Origin: Bacteroidetes bacterium HGW-Bacteroidetes-16
GTDB lineage: Bacteria > Bacteroidota > Bacteroidia > Bacteroidales > F082
Direction of reading: 5' to 3'
DNA: 64,000 bases
Assembly (NCBI GenBank): GCA_002840975.1
Contig: PHDN01000024.1
Span: 31,261 to 95,260 of the forward strand
Program-made: the position numbers and the translations under genes
Shown: positions 1 through 8,292 of the stretch, piece by piece
Layout: every line of letters starts with the position of its first letter
Position numbering within the stretch: position 1 is the stretch's first letter
Notes under the pieces: model-generated
Database searches by the model: none
Seen by the model: only the letters and a program-made list of their open reading frames with translations
What the model was told of the DNA's origin: nothing

Positions 1-2
1 CA

Positions 3-959
3 AGGCCGCAAAAAGGACGATCTTATGATGACACTGACAAAAAGAAGCCTTTTAAATCTTCCAGACCTGAATCAGGAAGCTCTTCAGAAAGACCTTACAA
101 AAAAACATACGAAGGCTCTGATCAAAAGAAACCTTATGGTAAATCCAGACCCGAAACAGGGAATTCTTCCCGGAAGCCATTCAGCAAAGGAAAGTTCGTG
201 ACAAAACGAAGAACGGATGAAGAACCTGAAACCGTACAAGGATTAAAATCAGTGATCCGGCTAAACAAATACCTGGCCGACGCAGGCATCTGCAGCCGCC
301 GCGAAGCCGATAGGCTCATCGAAAGCGGTGTGGTTGAAATCAATGGTGTTGTCGTTACTGAACTGGGAACCAAAGTAGGACCCAACGACAAGGTGCGCTA
401 TGGAGGGGAATCGCTTAAACGTGAGAAATTGAAATATGTGCTACTCAACAAGCCCAAAGGTTTTATTTCCACTTCTGACGATCCTTTGGATAGGAAAACC
501 GTGATGAGCCTGGTTGAAAATGCCTGCAAGGAGCGAATCTATTCCGTGGGCCGCCTGGATAGAAATACCACCGGTTTGCTATTGTTTACCAACGATGGCG
601 ACATGGCCAAAAGGCTCACCCATCCCAAACATGGTGTACGAAAGCTATATCATGTTACACTCGACAAAGCCCTCACAAAAAACGATATGCTTCAGATCCT
701 CAAGGGCGTTGAGCTGGAAGACGGTATTGTTCAGCCTGATAAAATCGACTGGGTGGAGAATGTGGAGTCTAAAACTGAAGTAGGTATTGAATTGCATTCA
801 GGGAAAAACCGTGTTGTGCGCCGGATTTTTGAACACCTGGGCTACCAGGTTGAAAAACTGGATCGGGTTGTGTTTGCCGGATTGACTAAAAAAGATATTC
901 CCCGTGGAAAATGGCGTCTGCTTTCTGATAAAGAAGTAGACATGCTTAAGATGCTGTAA
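3..959 (+). CDS. RsuA/RluB-family rRNA pseudouridine synthase, 5' end outside window
   Basis: Converts a specific uridine in rRNA to pseudouridine. The reading frame is open to the left edge, so the GTG at 198 is internal and the true start lies outside the window. Visible order: a basic, low-complexity N-terminal extension (nt 3-240) with two imperfect repeats of the form KKPF/Y-x-K/S-S-RPE-S/T-G; an S4 RNA-binding domain (nt about 250-400, beginning IRLNKYLADAGICSRREAD); then the catalytic domain with GRLDRNTTGL at nt 549-578, whose Asp is the family's catalytic residue. The C-terminal GKNRVVRRIFEHLGY is typical of RluB/RluE/RluF/RsuA. Repeat-rich basic extensions are common on this enzyme in Bacteroidota. 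The rRNA target (RluB- or RluF-type) cannot be decided here. Confidence 0.93.
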   Translation, partial: RPQKGRSYDDTDKKKPFKSSRPESGSSSERPYKKTYEGSDQKKPYGKSRPETGNSSRKPFSKGKFVTKRRTDEEPETVQGLKSVIRLNKYLADAGICSRREADRLIESGVVEINGVVVTELGTKVGPNDKVRYGGESLKREKLKYVLLNKPKGFISTSDDPLDRKTVMSLVENACKERIYSVGRLDRNTTGLLLFTNDGDMAKRLTHPKHGVRKLYHVTLDKALTKNDMLQILKGVELEDGIVQPDKIDWVENVESKTEVGIELHSGKNRVVRRIFEHLGYQVEKLDRVVFAGLTKKDIPRGKWRLLSDKEVDMLKML

Positions 960-1079
960 TGAAGCTATCAGCGAATTTTCTCTTATGAGTCATTCTATAA
1001 TGAGGCTTATTAACCTGTTGTTTCATCATTTCCTTTCGGATAGATGATTGAATATTAACATGTTTAGATAATATTCAAC

Positions 1080-1940
1080 TTACTCTGATACCGCTATTTC
1101 TTCTACCTGAATCACTGCTTTGGTATCTTCGTGATAGATAAAAGCGACCACATGGCAGTTTTTAGGAACCCATTCGTCAATAAAGTCCAGGGTATATTCC
1201 TGAGAGAATTTATCTCCATAACCGACGGAATTCCCGCCATTGATTGATTCTCCCCATATCCCGTTAAGGGTGGTACGCAACATGTGCATATGCACATAGT
1301 TTTCATCGATGGGAGTTTCTCCGGCCTCGGGAGTGTTATTCTTTTGAGGAGCGATGATGCTGTCCTGTGTGAGGCAAACCAACAAATTGATGTCGCCTTC
1401 AACGGCATCCAAAAAGGTGGTGGTTATTTTGGTGGTAAGTTTTTTGTTTGTATGATCAAACGTGTTCTTCAGGATCAGACTTGCTTTGGCTGGTTGTTGC
1501 AATAATGGGGCAATGGCGGTTCCCCAGTTCCCGGGGGTAACCACGAAGTTGTCGTTTATCGGAATGCGGTTTATTAACCCATTTGGATTGCCCTGAGCCC
1601 CGTTACCAAAAAAGGTATCCCATGCATTACCGGCTTCAGTTCTAAAATCATCGGCAAACAAAGGGTCATAAGCTGAAGGACGGGCAAAAAAACCAGCATG
1701 TACGCTTATAATCACGAGCCGGTCGCAGAAATTTTGCTTCAGGGTGTGTGCCAGCAGGGCGGCACCGGGACAATTCACACATTCGTGGCCGGTATAATCT
1801 TCGAGCAGCACTTTTTTATCGCCACTGCAGTAGTCCACTTTTTCTACGTAGGGAGCATCCACCTTGTCGCAGCTGTTTGCTACAAAAACAACTAAAAATG
1901 CCAATAATATTAAATATCTTATTTTCATCTTCTTACACAT
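1080..1940 (-). CDS. Omp28-related outer membrane lipoprotein
   Basis: Predicted lipoprotein: hydrophobic N-terminus followed by lipobox VANSC (Cys24 from the ATG at 1940; an alternative ATG lies at 1928). The mature part starts with a thioredoxin-like stretch, VLLEDYTGHECVNCPGAA, with a CxxC pair in the position of a thioredoxin active site; this pattern is characteristic of Omp28-like proteins of Bacteroidota. The rest is beta-rich and has no recognisable catalytic motif. It is the last gene of a minus-strand operon after a TlpA-like thioredoxin and a DUF6029 protein, and its ATG overlaps the preceding stop by one base (TAATG), so translation is probably coupled. A role in surface thiol chemistry is inference; family assignment is fairly secure. 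Confidence 0.85.
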   Translation of the reverse strand: MCKKMKIRYLILLAFLVVFVANSCDKVDAPYVEKVDYCSGDKKVLLEDYTGHECVNCPGAALLAHTLKQNFCDRLVIISVHAGFFARPSAYDPLFADDFRTEAGNAWDTFFGNGAQGNPNGLINRIPINDNFVVTPGNWGTAIAPLLQQPAKASLILKNTFDHTNKKLTTKITTTFLDAVEGDINLLVCLTQDSIIAPQKNNTPEAGETPIDENYVHMHMLRTTLNGIWGESINGGNSVGYGDKFSQEYTLDFIDEWVPKNCHVVAFIYHEDTKAVIQVEEIAVSE

Positions 1941-3610
1941 TAAAAGTTACTTGAAAGCGTGATCGAAAATCCGTTGGAGGCAGGCACCTGGCGACAGACA
2001 CCTCCCACGCATACCACTCCTTCGCGCTGACGGCCATAGGTTACAGCTATCCGGGTAGTTTGGTAGGTGTATCCAAATGATCCTGTGTAGTAGTGCAGGC
2101 GGTTGGCTTTGATTTCGTTTCCGTAGTTATACTGGTCGGCAACCGAAAAAAACCAATGCGGGGAGATGGTGTATTCGAGCAAAATGGCAGCCCAATCCTG
2201 TTTGTCTTCCTTTGTCCAAAGACCCTGGAATTCTCCTCTTAATGCTTTGTTGGAAGTAAATTTATAGGTCATATCCAAGATGGCGATATTGGCTTTTACA
2301 TTGGGTTCACCGGTATGTCCCAGTACCACAGCCTGGTTATACTCCTGATTGATGAGGGTAAAAATTCCCTTAACCTTCTTACTGAATTTTTTGTTGATAG
2401 CGACTGTCAGGTCACGATTGAACACATCTTTTCCAAACTTGAAGAAGTCGCTTTTGTAACCCAATGTTCCGCTTTGGTTGATTCCGGCTGTATCGTGGGC
2501 TTTTTGACGATCGATATCGTTGATTTGTGAAAAATTGACCGACAGGCCCGCTCCATATTTACCACCGATCCAGGTATCTTTCGGGATTTTATAATTGACC
2601 TGAATCTGGAATCCAATTTCGCCATTTGGCTGTGTAGCATAAGGATACATCGATGCCAGCATATAAATATGGTCTTCGGTTAACGCAGGCAGGTAATTGA
2701 TGTGAAGGGCATTTCCGTTAACGGACTGATCGCTTTTGTAACTCATGTTATCGTAGCGTTTAAACATGGCAAAAAGGCCAAGTCCCGCTGTAGAATAACT
2801 ACCTGTAAACACCAATCCTTGTCCGTCCTTGTAAATGTAGTTGTTAACTGCCGATGGGTCGTTAATTTTATAGGCATACTCCGAAGTGAAATTAAACTTG
2901 CCCAAACCCACGTTGAACCTTCCGGCAAATGCGGCCACATTCTGTGGCATTTTATAAAATGGGTTGTCATCAACCTGGTATTTACTCACAGCGCTTCCCC
3001 CCAGTGTCAGTTTGAGTTTGGAACCGGCCATGGAGGAAAACAGGTCGTTAAAATTCAACTCGGCATCCACCCCTTTTACAATTCCACGGGCGTTCTTTTC
3101 CCATTTGTTCCAAAAGAAACGTTGTGTTCCATACACACCTTTCAGAATCATCCCTTTTACAGGTTTGGCAATCACACGAACCCCATTGATTGAATTGTCG
3201 TATCCCAGAGTCCATTCCTGATAGGTGCGCAGCACCATCCCGTTTCCAAACTGTTCGTAGAAATTACCAACCGTAAAGCTATAATTTTCGGTAGCGTAGG
3301 TTGCCCAGAGATAGGGAAATCCCTGGCCTTCAAGACGTGGATCAAATCCTGCAATGGGCGGCGCATAGGCTTCATAACGAAACCCGGCCGTAAAATCGCC
3401 CAACGTATAAATGATATCGGCAAAAGCGTTAAAGCCAAAGTTTTTACCATTGATAAGTGTATCAGTAATACCCAGGGCATTGTCGGCCTGGTAGAACATT
3501 CCATCGGTTTCAAAGCTGCCATGAACTTCTGATTTTTCTAGAAATTCCTGTGCATTTAGCGAAATTCCAATTGCCAGAATAGCGGTGATGGTGAGTAGTG
3601 TTTTTTTCAT
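1940..3610 (-). CDS. DUF6029-like outer membrane protein
   Basis: About 556 residues from the ATG at 3610. An ATG at 3661 would add 17 residues and overlap the upstream gene, but the 3610 start gives a normal signal peptide (MKKTLLTITAILAIGISLNA, then QE), so it is preferred. The mature protein is a long series of amphipathic beta-strands with many aromatic residues (GNFYEQFGNGMVLRTYQEW, FFSVADQYNYG) and a final strand ending in Phe, as in outer membrane beta-barrels. It sits between a TlpA-like thioredoxin and an Omp28-like lipoprotein, an arrangement that recurs in Bacteroidota. Function is unknown; a barrel used in export or surface display with its neighbours is inference. Confidence 0.8.
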   Translation of the reverse strand: MKKTLLTITAILAIGISLNAQEFLEKSEVHGSFETDGMFYQADNALGITDTLINGKNFGFNAFADIIYTLGDFTAGFRYEAYAPPIAGFDPRLEGQGFPYLWATYATENYSFTVGNFYEQFGNGMVLRTYQEWTLGYDNSINGVRVIAKPVKGMILKGVYGTQRFFWNKWEKNARGIVKGVDAELNFNDLFSSMAGSKLKLTLGGSAVSKYQVDDNPFYKMPQNVAAFAGRFNVGLGKFNFTSEYAYKINDPSAVNNYIYKDGQGLVFTGSYSTAGLGLFAMFKRYDNMSYKSDQSVNGNALHINYLPALTEDHIYMLASMYPYATQPNGEIGFQIQVNYKIPKDTWIGGKYGAGLSVNFSQINDIDRQKAHDTAGINQSGTLGYKSDFFKFGKDVFNRDLTVAINKKFSKKVKGIFTLINQEYNQAVVLGHTGEPNVKANIAILDMTYKFTSNKALRGEFQGLWTKEDKQDWAAILLEYTISPHWFFSVADQYNYGNEIKANRLHYYTGSFGYTYQTTRIAVTYGRQREGVVCVGGVCRQVPASNGFSITLSSNF

Positions 3611-3641
3611 GTCAAGCTTAATTTTAATGAACCACCATGGG

Positions 3642-4163
3642 TTATTCATTTGGATTTTCACCGGCGGCTACTTTTTGGATGATTTCAAAAATCTCGTCTT
3701 CGAGGCCTTCGTAATATGAAGTATGTTGATAAACCACCTCTCCATTACCGTTCAGAATAAAGGTGTGAGGGATCATGTTGACACTCATGGCGCGCTTAAA
3801 ATCCCCGTTTGGATCGAGGAGCATTTCCATGGTCCAGCCTTTTCCGCTGACAAAGGGCAGCACTTTTGCCGTGGAACGGGCATCATCAATAGAAACTGCA
3901 TAGATTTTTACACCTGTTTTATCAACCCATTCGGCATAGTTTTCGTTGTAAGCATCCATTTCCAATTTACATGGTTTACACCAGAGCGCCCAAAAACTGA
4001 TCATAATGGGCTTGCCATCATTTGAAATATCCCGGGTATTAAACGAATTCCCGTCAAGGGTTTTAATGGTTACCGAAGGCAGTTTATTGCCTGTATTGTT
4101 TTCCTGTGCAAACAGGACGACGCCAAATAAGACCAAGTAGGCCATTACAAGTATTTTCTTCAT
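3642..4163 (-). CDS. TlpA-like periplasmic thioredoxin
   Basis: A 173-residue thioredoxin-fold protein with a signal peptide (residues 1-19, ending LFAQ). The active site is WCKPC in FWALWCKPCKLEMD, the resA/TlpA pattern of membrane-associated periplasmic reductases, and a conserved cis-Pro region follows (VNMIPHTFIL). It is likely to reduce disulphides in exported proteins. First gene of the three-gene minus-strand operon with the DUF6029 barrel (31 bases downstream) and the Omp28-like lipoprotein, which has its own CxxC; a thiol relay between them is plausible but inferred. Confidence 0.9.
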   Translation of the reverse strand: MKKILVMAYLVLFGVVLFAQENNTGNKLPSVTIKTLDGNSFNTRDISNDGKPIMISFWALWCKPCKLEMDAYNENYAEWVDKTGVKIYAVSIDDARSTAKVLPFVSGKGWTMEMLLDPNGDFKRAMSVNMIPHTFILNGNGEVVYQHTSYYEGLEDEIFEIIQKVAAGENPNE

Positions 4164-4233
4164 GTGTAAGATTTTATCTTCCTTTTTCCACCTATGACAA
4201 CTCCAGGTTTAGTAATGTTGCACTTTTTTTTGA

Positions 4234-5217
4234 TTAAACCAGATAAACTTCGAGCAGTTTTACGTTCGCTGTTTCGGGTACAAATCTGATTTCCGACATG
4301 ACAGCAGGCACCAGAATGGCCTCGCCTGTGTTCAACAATATTGAATCCTCTTCCCATTGAAGCTTGCATCTACCTTCTACACCGATATAAATGACAAAGG
4401 AATCCATGAGTACCAGGTTTTTTTCCAGTATTTGATCGAAAAGGACGATGTTGGTCGTAAACTGAGGACAATTCACTACTTCTGTCGTGGCATTCTGATG
4501 GGGATGGTATTCAGTTTTATAATTTGATTCATGCTTAAAGTCGATGGCTTCCAGGGCTTCTTCGGTATGCAATTCCCTGGAATTTCCCTGGGCATCTTTG
4601 CGGTCCCAGTCGTAAATGCGGTAGGTTGTGTCCGAAGTTTGTTGAATTTCGGCCAGTAAGGTACCGGGACCTATAGCATGTACACGACCGGCAGGCATAA
4701 AAAACACATCCCCTTTTTCAACGGTCTCGAAATTCAGGATTTCTTTTAAGGTACCTTGTTCCATGTGATTCAGGTAGCTTGCCTGGTCCACAGGCTGATT
4801 AAATCCGCTGATTAACTGAGCACTGGGTTGAGCTCCCAGGATATACCACATCTCGGTTTTTCCCTTCCCGATATGGCGCTTTGCCGCCAGTTCATCATCG
4901 GGATGCACCTGGATGGAAAGCCAGTCGGCAGCATCGATAAATTTGATCAGCAAAGGGAATTCATTTCCAAATTGTTCGAAGTTTTTTTCGCCCACCAGAT
5001 CGCCCATATAGATTTCTACCAGCTCATTGAGTTCGTTTCCCTCCAGAAATCCATTATCCACCAAAGTGGGATTGCCTTCCACGCCCGACATCACCCAGGC
5101 TTCGCCACAATTGTCGAGTGTACCGTAATCCATGCCCAGTTTGGTTTTTAGTTGATGGCCACCCCATATTTTTTCTTTGAAGACGGGTTTAAATTTGAAA
5201 GGATACAGATCGTTCAT
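4234..5217 (-). CDS. manA: Mannose-6-phosphate isomerase, class I
   Basis: Interconverts fructose 6-phosphate and mannose 6-phosphate, feeding GDP-mannose and glycan synthesis; zinc enzyme of the cupin fold. 327 residues, the normal length for the short bacterial type. Metal-site motifs are present: QVHPDD (103-108) and GKTEMWYIL with Glu122, and the active-site stretch AGRVHAIGPGTLLAEIQQ followed by TTYRIYDWDR. A possible -7 element TATTTTTG lies at 5236-5243 on the minus strand, about 20 bases before the ATG. Apparently monocistronic; the gene upstream is separated by a 450-base repeat region. Confidence 0.95.
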   Translation of the reverse strand: MNDLYPFKFKPVFKEKIWGGHQLKTKLGMDYGTLDNCGEAWVMSGVEGNPTLVDNGFLEGNELNELVEIYMGDLVGEKNFEQFGNEFPLLIKFIDAADWLSIQVHPDDELAAKRHIGKGKTEMWYILGAQPSAQLISGFNQPVDQASYLNHMEQGTLKEILNFETVEKGDVFFMPAGRVHAIGPGTLLAEIQQTSDTTYRIYDWDRKDAQGNSRELHTEEALEAIDFKHESNYKTEYHPHQNATTEVVNCPQFTTNIVLFDQILEKNLVLMDSFVIYIGVEGRCKLQWEEDSILLNTGEAILVPAVMSEIRFVPETANVKLLEVYLV

Positions 5218-5235
5218 TCTAAAAGATGTTTAGGG

Positions 5236-5243
5236 CAAAAATA
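5236..5243 (-). promoter_or_regulatory. Probable -7 element of manA
   Basis: Minus-strand TATTTTTG fits the Bacteroidota -7 consensus TAnnTTTG and lies 19 bases upstream of the manA ATG. No clear -33 TTTG is seen, so this is only a candidate. Confidence 0.4.
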
Positions 5244-5333
5244 ATGAAAACAGGGAAACGGCAGGAAGATTGTCGGTTTAATATCGGTTAAGCCTATCTG
5301 GTGAATGACATGAGAAGATTAAATAAATCCGGA

Positions 5334-5405
5334 GAGCCGGGCTAAAGCCGCAGCTCAATGGATAGCAGGATTGTTGAGCCGGGCTATAGCCGCAGCTCAA
5401 TGGAT
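5334..5405. repeat. Two direct copies of a 30-base palindrome-rich repeat
   Basis: Copies at 5334-5363 and 5376-5405 differ at a single base (GGGCTAAAGCC versus GGGCTATAGCC) and are separated by 12 bases. Each contains a small inverted repeat (GAGC...GCTC around GGCT-AA-AGCC). They lie in the gap between manA and the DAHP synthase gene and code for nothing. Confidence 0.85.
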
Positions 5406-5444
5406 TAGGGACTACATTAGCTGTTCAGAATTCTATGTTACTTC

Positions 5445-5465
5445 CCTGCCTACCGGCCAGGCAGG
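5445..5465. repeat. Short hairpin CCTGCCT/AGGCAGG
   Basis: Perfect 7-base inverted repeat (5445-5451 and 5459-5465) around a 7-base loop. It is followed by two direct copies of AGCTCACTTTT (5473 and 5490 region). Part of the repeat-rich intergenic stretch. Confidence 0.7.
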
Positions 5466-5510
5466 TAATTTTAGCTCACTTTTAACTTTAGCTCACTTTT
5501 CACTTTAAAC

Positions 5511-5675
5511 TTGAGTCCACTCCGAAAAGTCAAATACCCCTACCTGCCAACCGCAGGCTGGAATCCCCTAAAGGGGACTTTAGATCGTTCATTGATTTTC
5601 AACGAATCCCTTTTTAGGGGTCAGGGGTAAATGAGTTGAAAATCAATGAACACATACTTTTCGGAGTGGACTCAA
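5511..5675. repeat. Nested inverted-repeat element with two CCCCTAAAGGGG-type cores
   Basis: Outer arms TTGAGTCCACTCCGAAAAGT (5511-5530) and its perfect complement at 5656-5675; inner arms GTTCATTGATTTTCAAC (5587-5603) and its perfect complement at 5635-5651. Core 1 (5531-5586) holds TACCCCT...AATCCCCTAAAGGGG; core 2 (5604-5634), read on the minus strand, holds TTTACCCCTGACCCCTAAAA. The right arm is continuous over 5635-5675 (inner arm, ACAT, outer arm), whereas the left arm is split by core 1, as if one element had inserted into the arm of another. The outer right arm includes the stop codon of the DAHP synthase gene (5672-5674). Related elements are at 43271-43335 and 57409-57456. Confidence 0.9.
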
Positions 5676-6787
5676 ACTTTAATATTCAAACTTTCCCCCA
5701 CTTTCCCATTAAAAATCACCGTCTGTCTCCTGATGGATTCTTCATGCATCAGGCTTAGGAGGTTTTTCAGGAAAACCTCTTCCAGTCCGAGATGTGTGCC
5801 AATGGCCAGACGGTCTTCGATGATGCCGGCCCACCGTTTCATCTGCAGGATGGTGATGTCATTCTTGTTTTTGTACTCACCGATTTCATCGATGATTTCC
5901 ATGCGCTTAGCCAGGATCTGCAACAATTCGCCATCCAGCTTATCGATTTCGGTTCGTAGCTCTTCCAGCTTGTTTTCAAAGTCAATATTGCCACGCTTTT
6001 CGCGAATAACCAACTTATTGATCATTTCCTGCAAGGCTTTTGGTGTGATTTGCTGGGCTGCATCTGTCAGGGCCCTGTCGGGATCGAAATGGCTTTCGAT
6101 GATCAGCCCGTCCATTTCGAGGTCGAGGGCTTTTTGGGCAATGGATTCCAATAGATCGCGCCGGCCACAGATATGGCTTGGGTCGACGATAATGGGTAAA
6201 TCAGGAACCAGACGTTTGAGTTCGATAGGGATTTCCCACATGGGAGCGTTGCGGTAGATGGATTTTTCAAAATAATGAAATCCCCGGTGGATGGCAATCA
6301 TCTTGCGGATTCCCATGGCATGGATACGCTCAATGGCGCCCAGCCACAGTTTCAGGTCGGGTGAAATGGGGTTTTTTACCATCACGGGGATGTCTACACC
6401 ACGCAAGGCATCGGCAATGGCCTGCACCGAGAATGGATTGGCAACCGTTCGCGCTCCCAGCCAAAGGATATCCACTCCGTGCTTTAATGCCTGTTCCACA
6501 TGTGAGGCATCAGCCACCTCCACGGTTGTTTTCAGTCCGGTTTCCTGTTTCACACGGGTCAGCCATGGAAGGCCTTTTTCGCCCACACCACTAAATTCGC
6601 CCGGACGGGTTCGTGGTTTCCATAAGCCGGCCCTAAACACCGTTACTTGCGGTATTTCTGCAATTCTCCGGGCTGTTTCCATCACCTGAAACTCACTTTC
6701 GGCGCTGCATGGACCGGCTATCACCAACGGCTTTCCACCGGTGTTGAGCCAGGAATCCAGAGAAGAAATTTGAAGGTCTGTACTCAT
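5672..6787 (-). CDS. Bifunctional 3-deoxy-7-phosphoheptulonate synthase / chorismate mutase type II
   Basis: Catalyses the first step of the shikimate pathway (PEP plus erythrose 4-phosphate to DAHP) and chorismate to prephenate, the branch to Phe and Tyr. From the ATG at 6787: DAHP synthase domain about 15-265 with AGPCSAES (24-31), RAGLWKPRTRPGEFSGVG, GARTVANP and DPSHICGRRD; then a chorismate mutase domain from about 275 (FENKLEELRTEIDKLDGELL). This domain order is typical of Bacteroidota. An upstream in-frame ATG at 6802 is less likely because a -7-like TACTTTTG lies at 6792-6799, which would put the transcript start at or near the 6787 ATG. The stop codon falls inside the right arm of the inverted repeat at 5656-5675. 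Confidence 0.96.
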   Translation of the reverse strand: MSTDLQISSLDSWLNTGGKPLVIAGPCSAESEFQVMETARRIAEIPQVTVFRAGLWKPRTRPGEFSGVGEKGLPWLTRVKQETGLKTTVEVADASHVEQALKHGVDILWLGARTVANPFSVQAIADALRGVDIPVMVKNPISPDLKLWLGAIERIHAMGIRKMIAIHRGFHYFEKSIYRNAPMWEIPIELKRLVPDLPIIVDPSHICGRRDLLESIAQKALDLEMDGLIIESHFDPDRALTDAAQQITPKALQEMINKLVIREKRGNIDFENKLEELRTEIDKLDGELLQILAKRMEIIDEIGEYKNKNDITILQMKRWAGIIEDRLAIGTHLGLEEVFLKNLLSLMHEESIRRQTVIFNGKVGESLNIKV

Positions 6788-6907
6788 GGAGCAAAAGTAC
6801 ATTTTATTTTACGGCCCGAATTACCCGATATCCGTCTCGTATTAAAAATGCCCGGGTTCGGAATTAAACTATTTAAGCAATGATCAACACTACAGCAAAA
6901 TAGATGC

Positions 6908-8077
6908 CTAAAACAATCTATTTTTCTTTGCGATACTTCTAAAGTTAATTATTTCCGTATCACTAACGTTTCCAATATCTTCTCCGTCATAGATCAATAA
7001 ATTATCAATATTTCTTTGAGGATAAATATCTTTTAAATAATGTAAGCCTTTCAGGAATTCCTTGTTGAAGGTTTGCGAAGATTTTATTTCAATTCCCTGT
7101 ATTTCATTGCCATGAGGAATGATCAGGTCAACTTCATTGCCGTGGTTATCGCGAAAAAAATAATATCTTGCATCCAATCCCCGGTTATACCTTTTTTTAT
7201 AAAATTCGGCAATCACCATGTTTTCAAAAATATTACCCCGCAACGGATCGCGCGACAATTGGTTTTTATTCTCAATACCAAGGATATACGAAAGAAGTCC
7301 TGTGTCGTAAAAGTAAACTTTGGGCGATTTTATGAGACGTTTGTTGATGTTATCGTACCATGGCGGCAAAAGAAAAATGATATAAGAAGCTTCAAGAATG
7401 GAAATCCACGATTTGATGGTATGCACCGACACTCCCGTTTCGTTTGCAAGGGCAGAGGCATTAAATATCTGACCAACCCTTCCGGCACAAAGCCTGACAA
7501 ACTTTTTAAAATCTGAAAGATTTTTGATATTGATCATACTTCGCAGATCACGCTCAAGGTAGGTCTCGTAATAGTTTTGATAAGTACGGTAGGGTTCGAA
7601 CCGATTAGCGACAACAGCAGGGTAGTAGCCATTCAGTATCAAATCATCAGTTAGTGTGCTTGGCAGTTTGTCTTCTACCTCCGATAGGCTAAAAGGCAGT
7701 AGCTTAAAAAGTGCGACCCTGCCAGCCAACGATTCTGTCACCTGATTCATGAGCATAAACTGGTTGCTCCCTGTCAGAATAAACATCCCCGGTTGCCTGA
7801 CTTCATCAACAATTCCCTGGATATACCTGAGCAGTTCAGGCATCCTTTGAATTTCATCAATCACGGCTCCGTTGGTTAACTTATTAAAAAATGACCTTGG
7901 ATCCTGTTGAATAATGTCGCTAACATCAGGCAACTCAAGGTTAAAATAAGGTTTGTCACCAAAAACATTCCTCACCAGGGTGGTTTTGCCTGACTGCCTT
8001 GGCCCTGTAACCACGATTACAGGAAATTGCCGGGCAAAAGAAACAATAGCCTTTTCGATTTCTCTTTGAATATACAT
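6908..8077 (-). CDS. AAA ATPase with DUF4143 C-terminal domain
   Basis: 389 residues. N-terminal AAA_14-type ATPase with Walker A GPRQSGKTT (25-33), Walker B VIDEIQRMPE (about 71-80) and sensor-like FILTGSNQF; C-terminal DUF4143 domain containing a winged-helix-like stretch (ALANETGVSVHTIKSWISIL) and a PD-(D/E)xK-like core (GNEVDLII...GIEIKSS). The last resembles a nuclease fold (E..D..ExK), though activity is unproven in most members. These stand-alone ATPases are patchily distributed, often as accessory genes, and their function is unknown. Two TTGTACAA palindromes overlap its start and its probable -7 element (8078-8114), suggesting autoregulation. Confidence 0.88.
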   Translation of the reverse strand: MYIQREIEKAIVSFARQFPVIVVTGPRQSGKTTLVRNVFGDKPYFNLELPDVSDIIQQDPRSFFNKLTNGAVIDEIQRMPELLRYIQGIVDEVRQPGMFILTGSNQFMLMNQVTESLAGRVALFKLLPFSLSEVEDKLPSTLTDDLILNGYYPAVVANRFEPYRTYQNYYETYLERDLRSMINIKNLSDFKKFVRLCAGRVGQIFNASALANETGVSVHTIKSWISILEASYIIFLLPPWYDNINKRLIKSPKVYFYDTGLLSYILGIENKNQLSRDPLRGNIFENMVIAEFYKKRYNRGLDARYYFFRDNHGNEVDLIIPHGNEIQGIEIKSSQTFNKEFLKGLHYLKDIYPQRNIDNLLIYDGEDIGNVSDTEIINFRSIAKKNRLF

Positions 8078-8119
8078 TTGTACAATATTGAATTACAACT
8101 TCATATTTGTACAAAAATA
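8078..8119 (-). promoter_or_regulatory. Paired TTGTACAA operator-like sites and -7 element before the AAA ATPase gene
   Basis: Perfect 8-base palindromes TTGTACAA lie at 8078-8085, directly against the start codon, and at 8107-8114; both are preceded by AT on the plus strand, so a 10-base ATTTGTACAA is repeated 29 bases apart. A minus-strand TATTTTTG (8112-8119) fits the -7 consensus and overlaps the second palindrome. Binding there would block transcription start. Confidence 0.5.
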
Positions 8120-8292
8120 ATATTTTTTACGATAGTAATGTTATTTAATTGATTAACCTTGAATTTCCATCCGCGTTTCACAATCTCATTAATTTAACAA
8201 AATAATTGTCATGAGTTTAGCTTTCATTTTTACTCCCAATCTTAACCAATCTTCCAAAATTTTCTATTAAATTTGGAGGAAATTATTAAAAA

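Noticed and set aside
5646-6257. Long plus-strand frame opposite the DAHP synthase gene
   Set aside because: Low-complexity Ser/Arg-rich translation, typical of a codon-bias shadow of the true gene.
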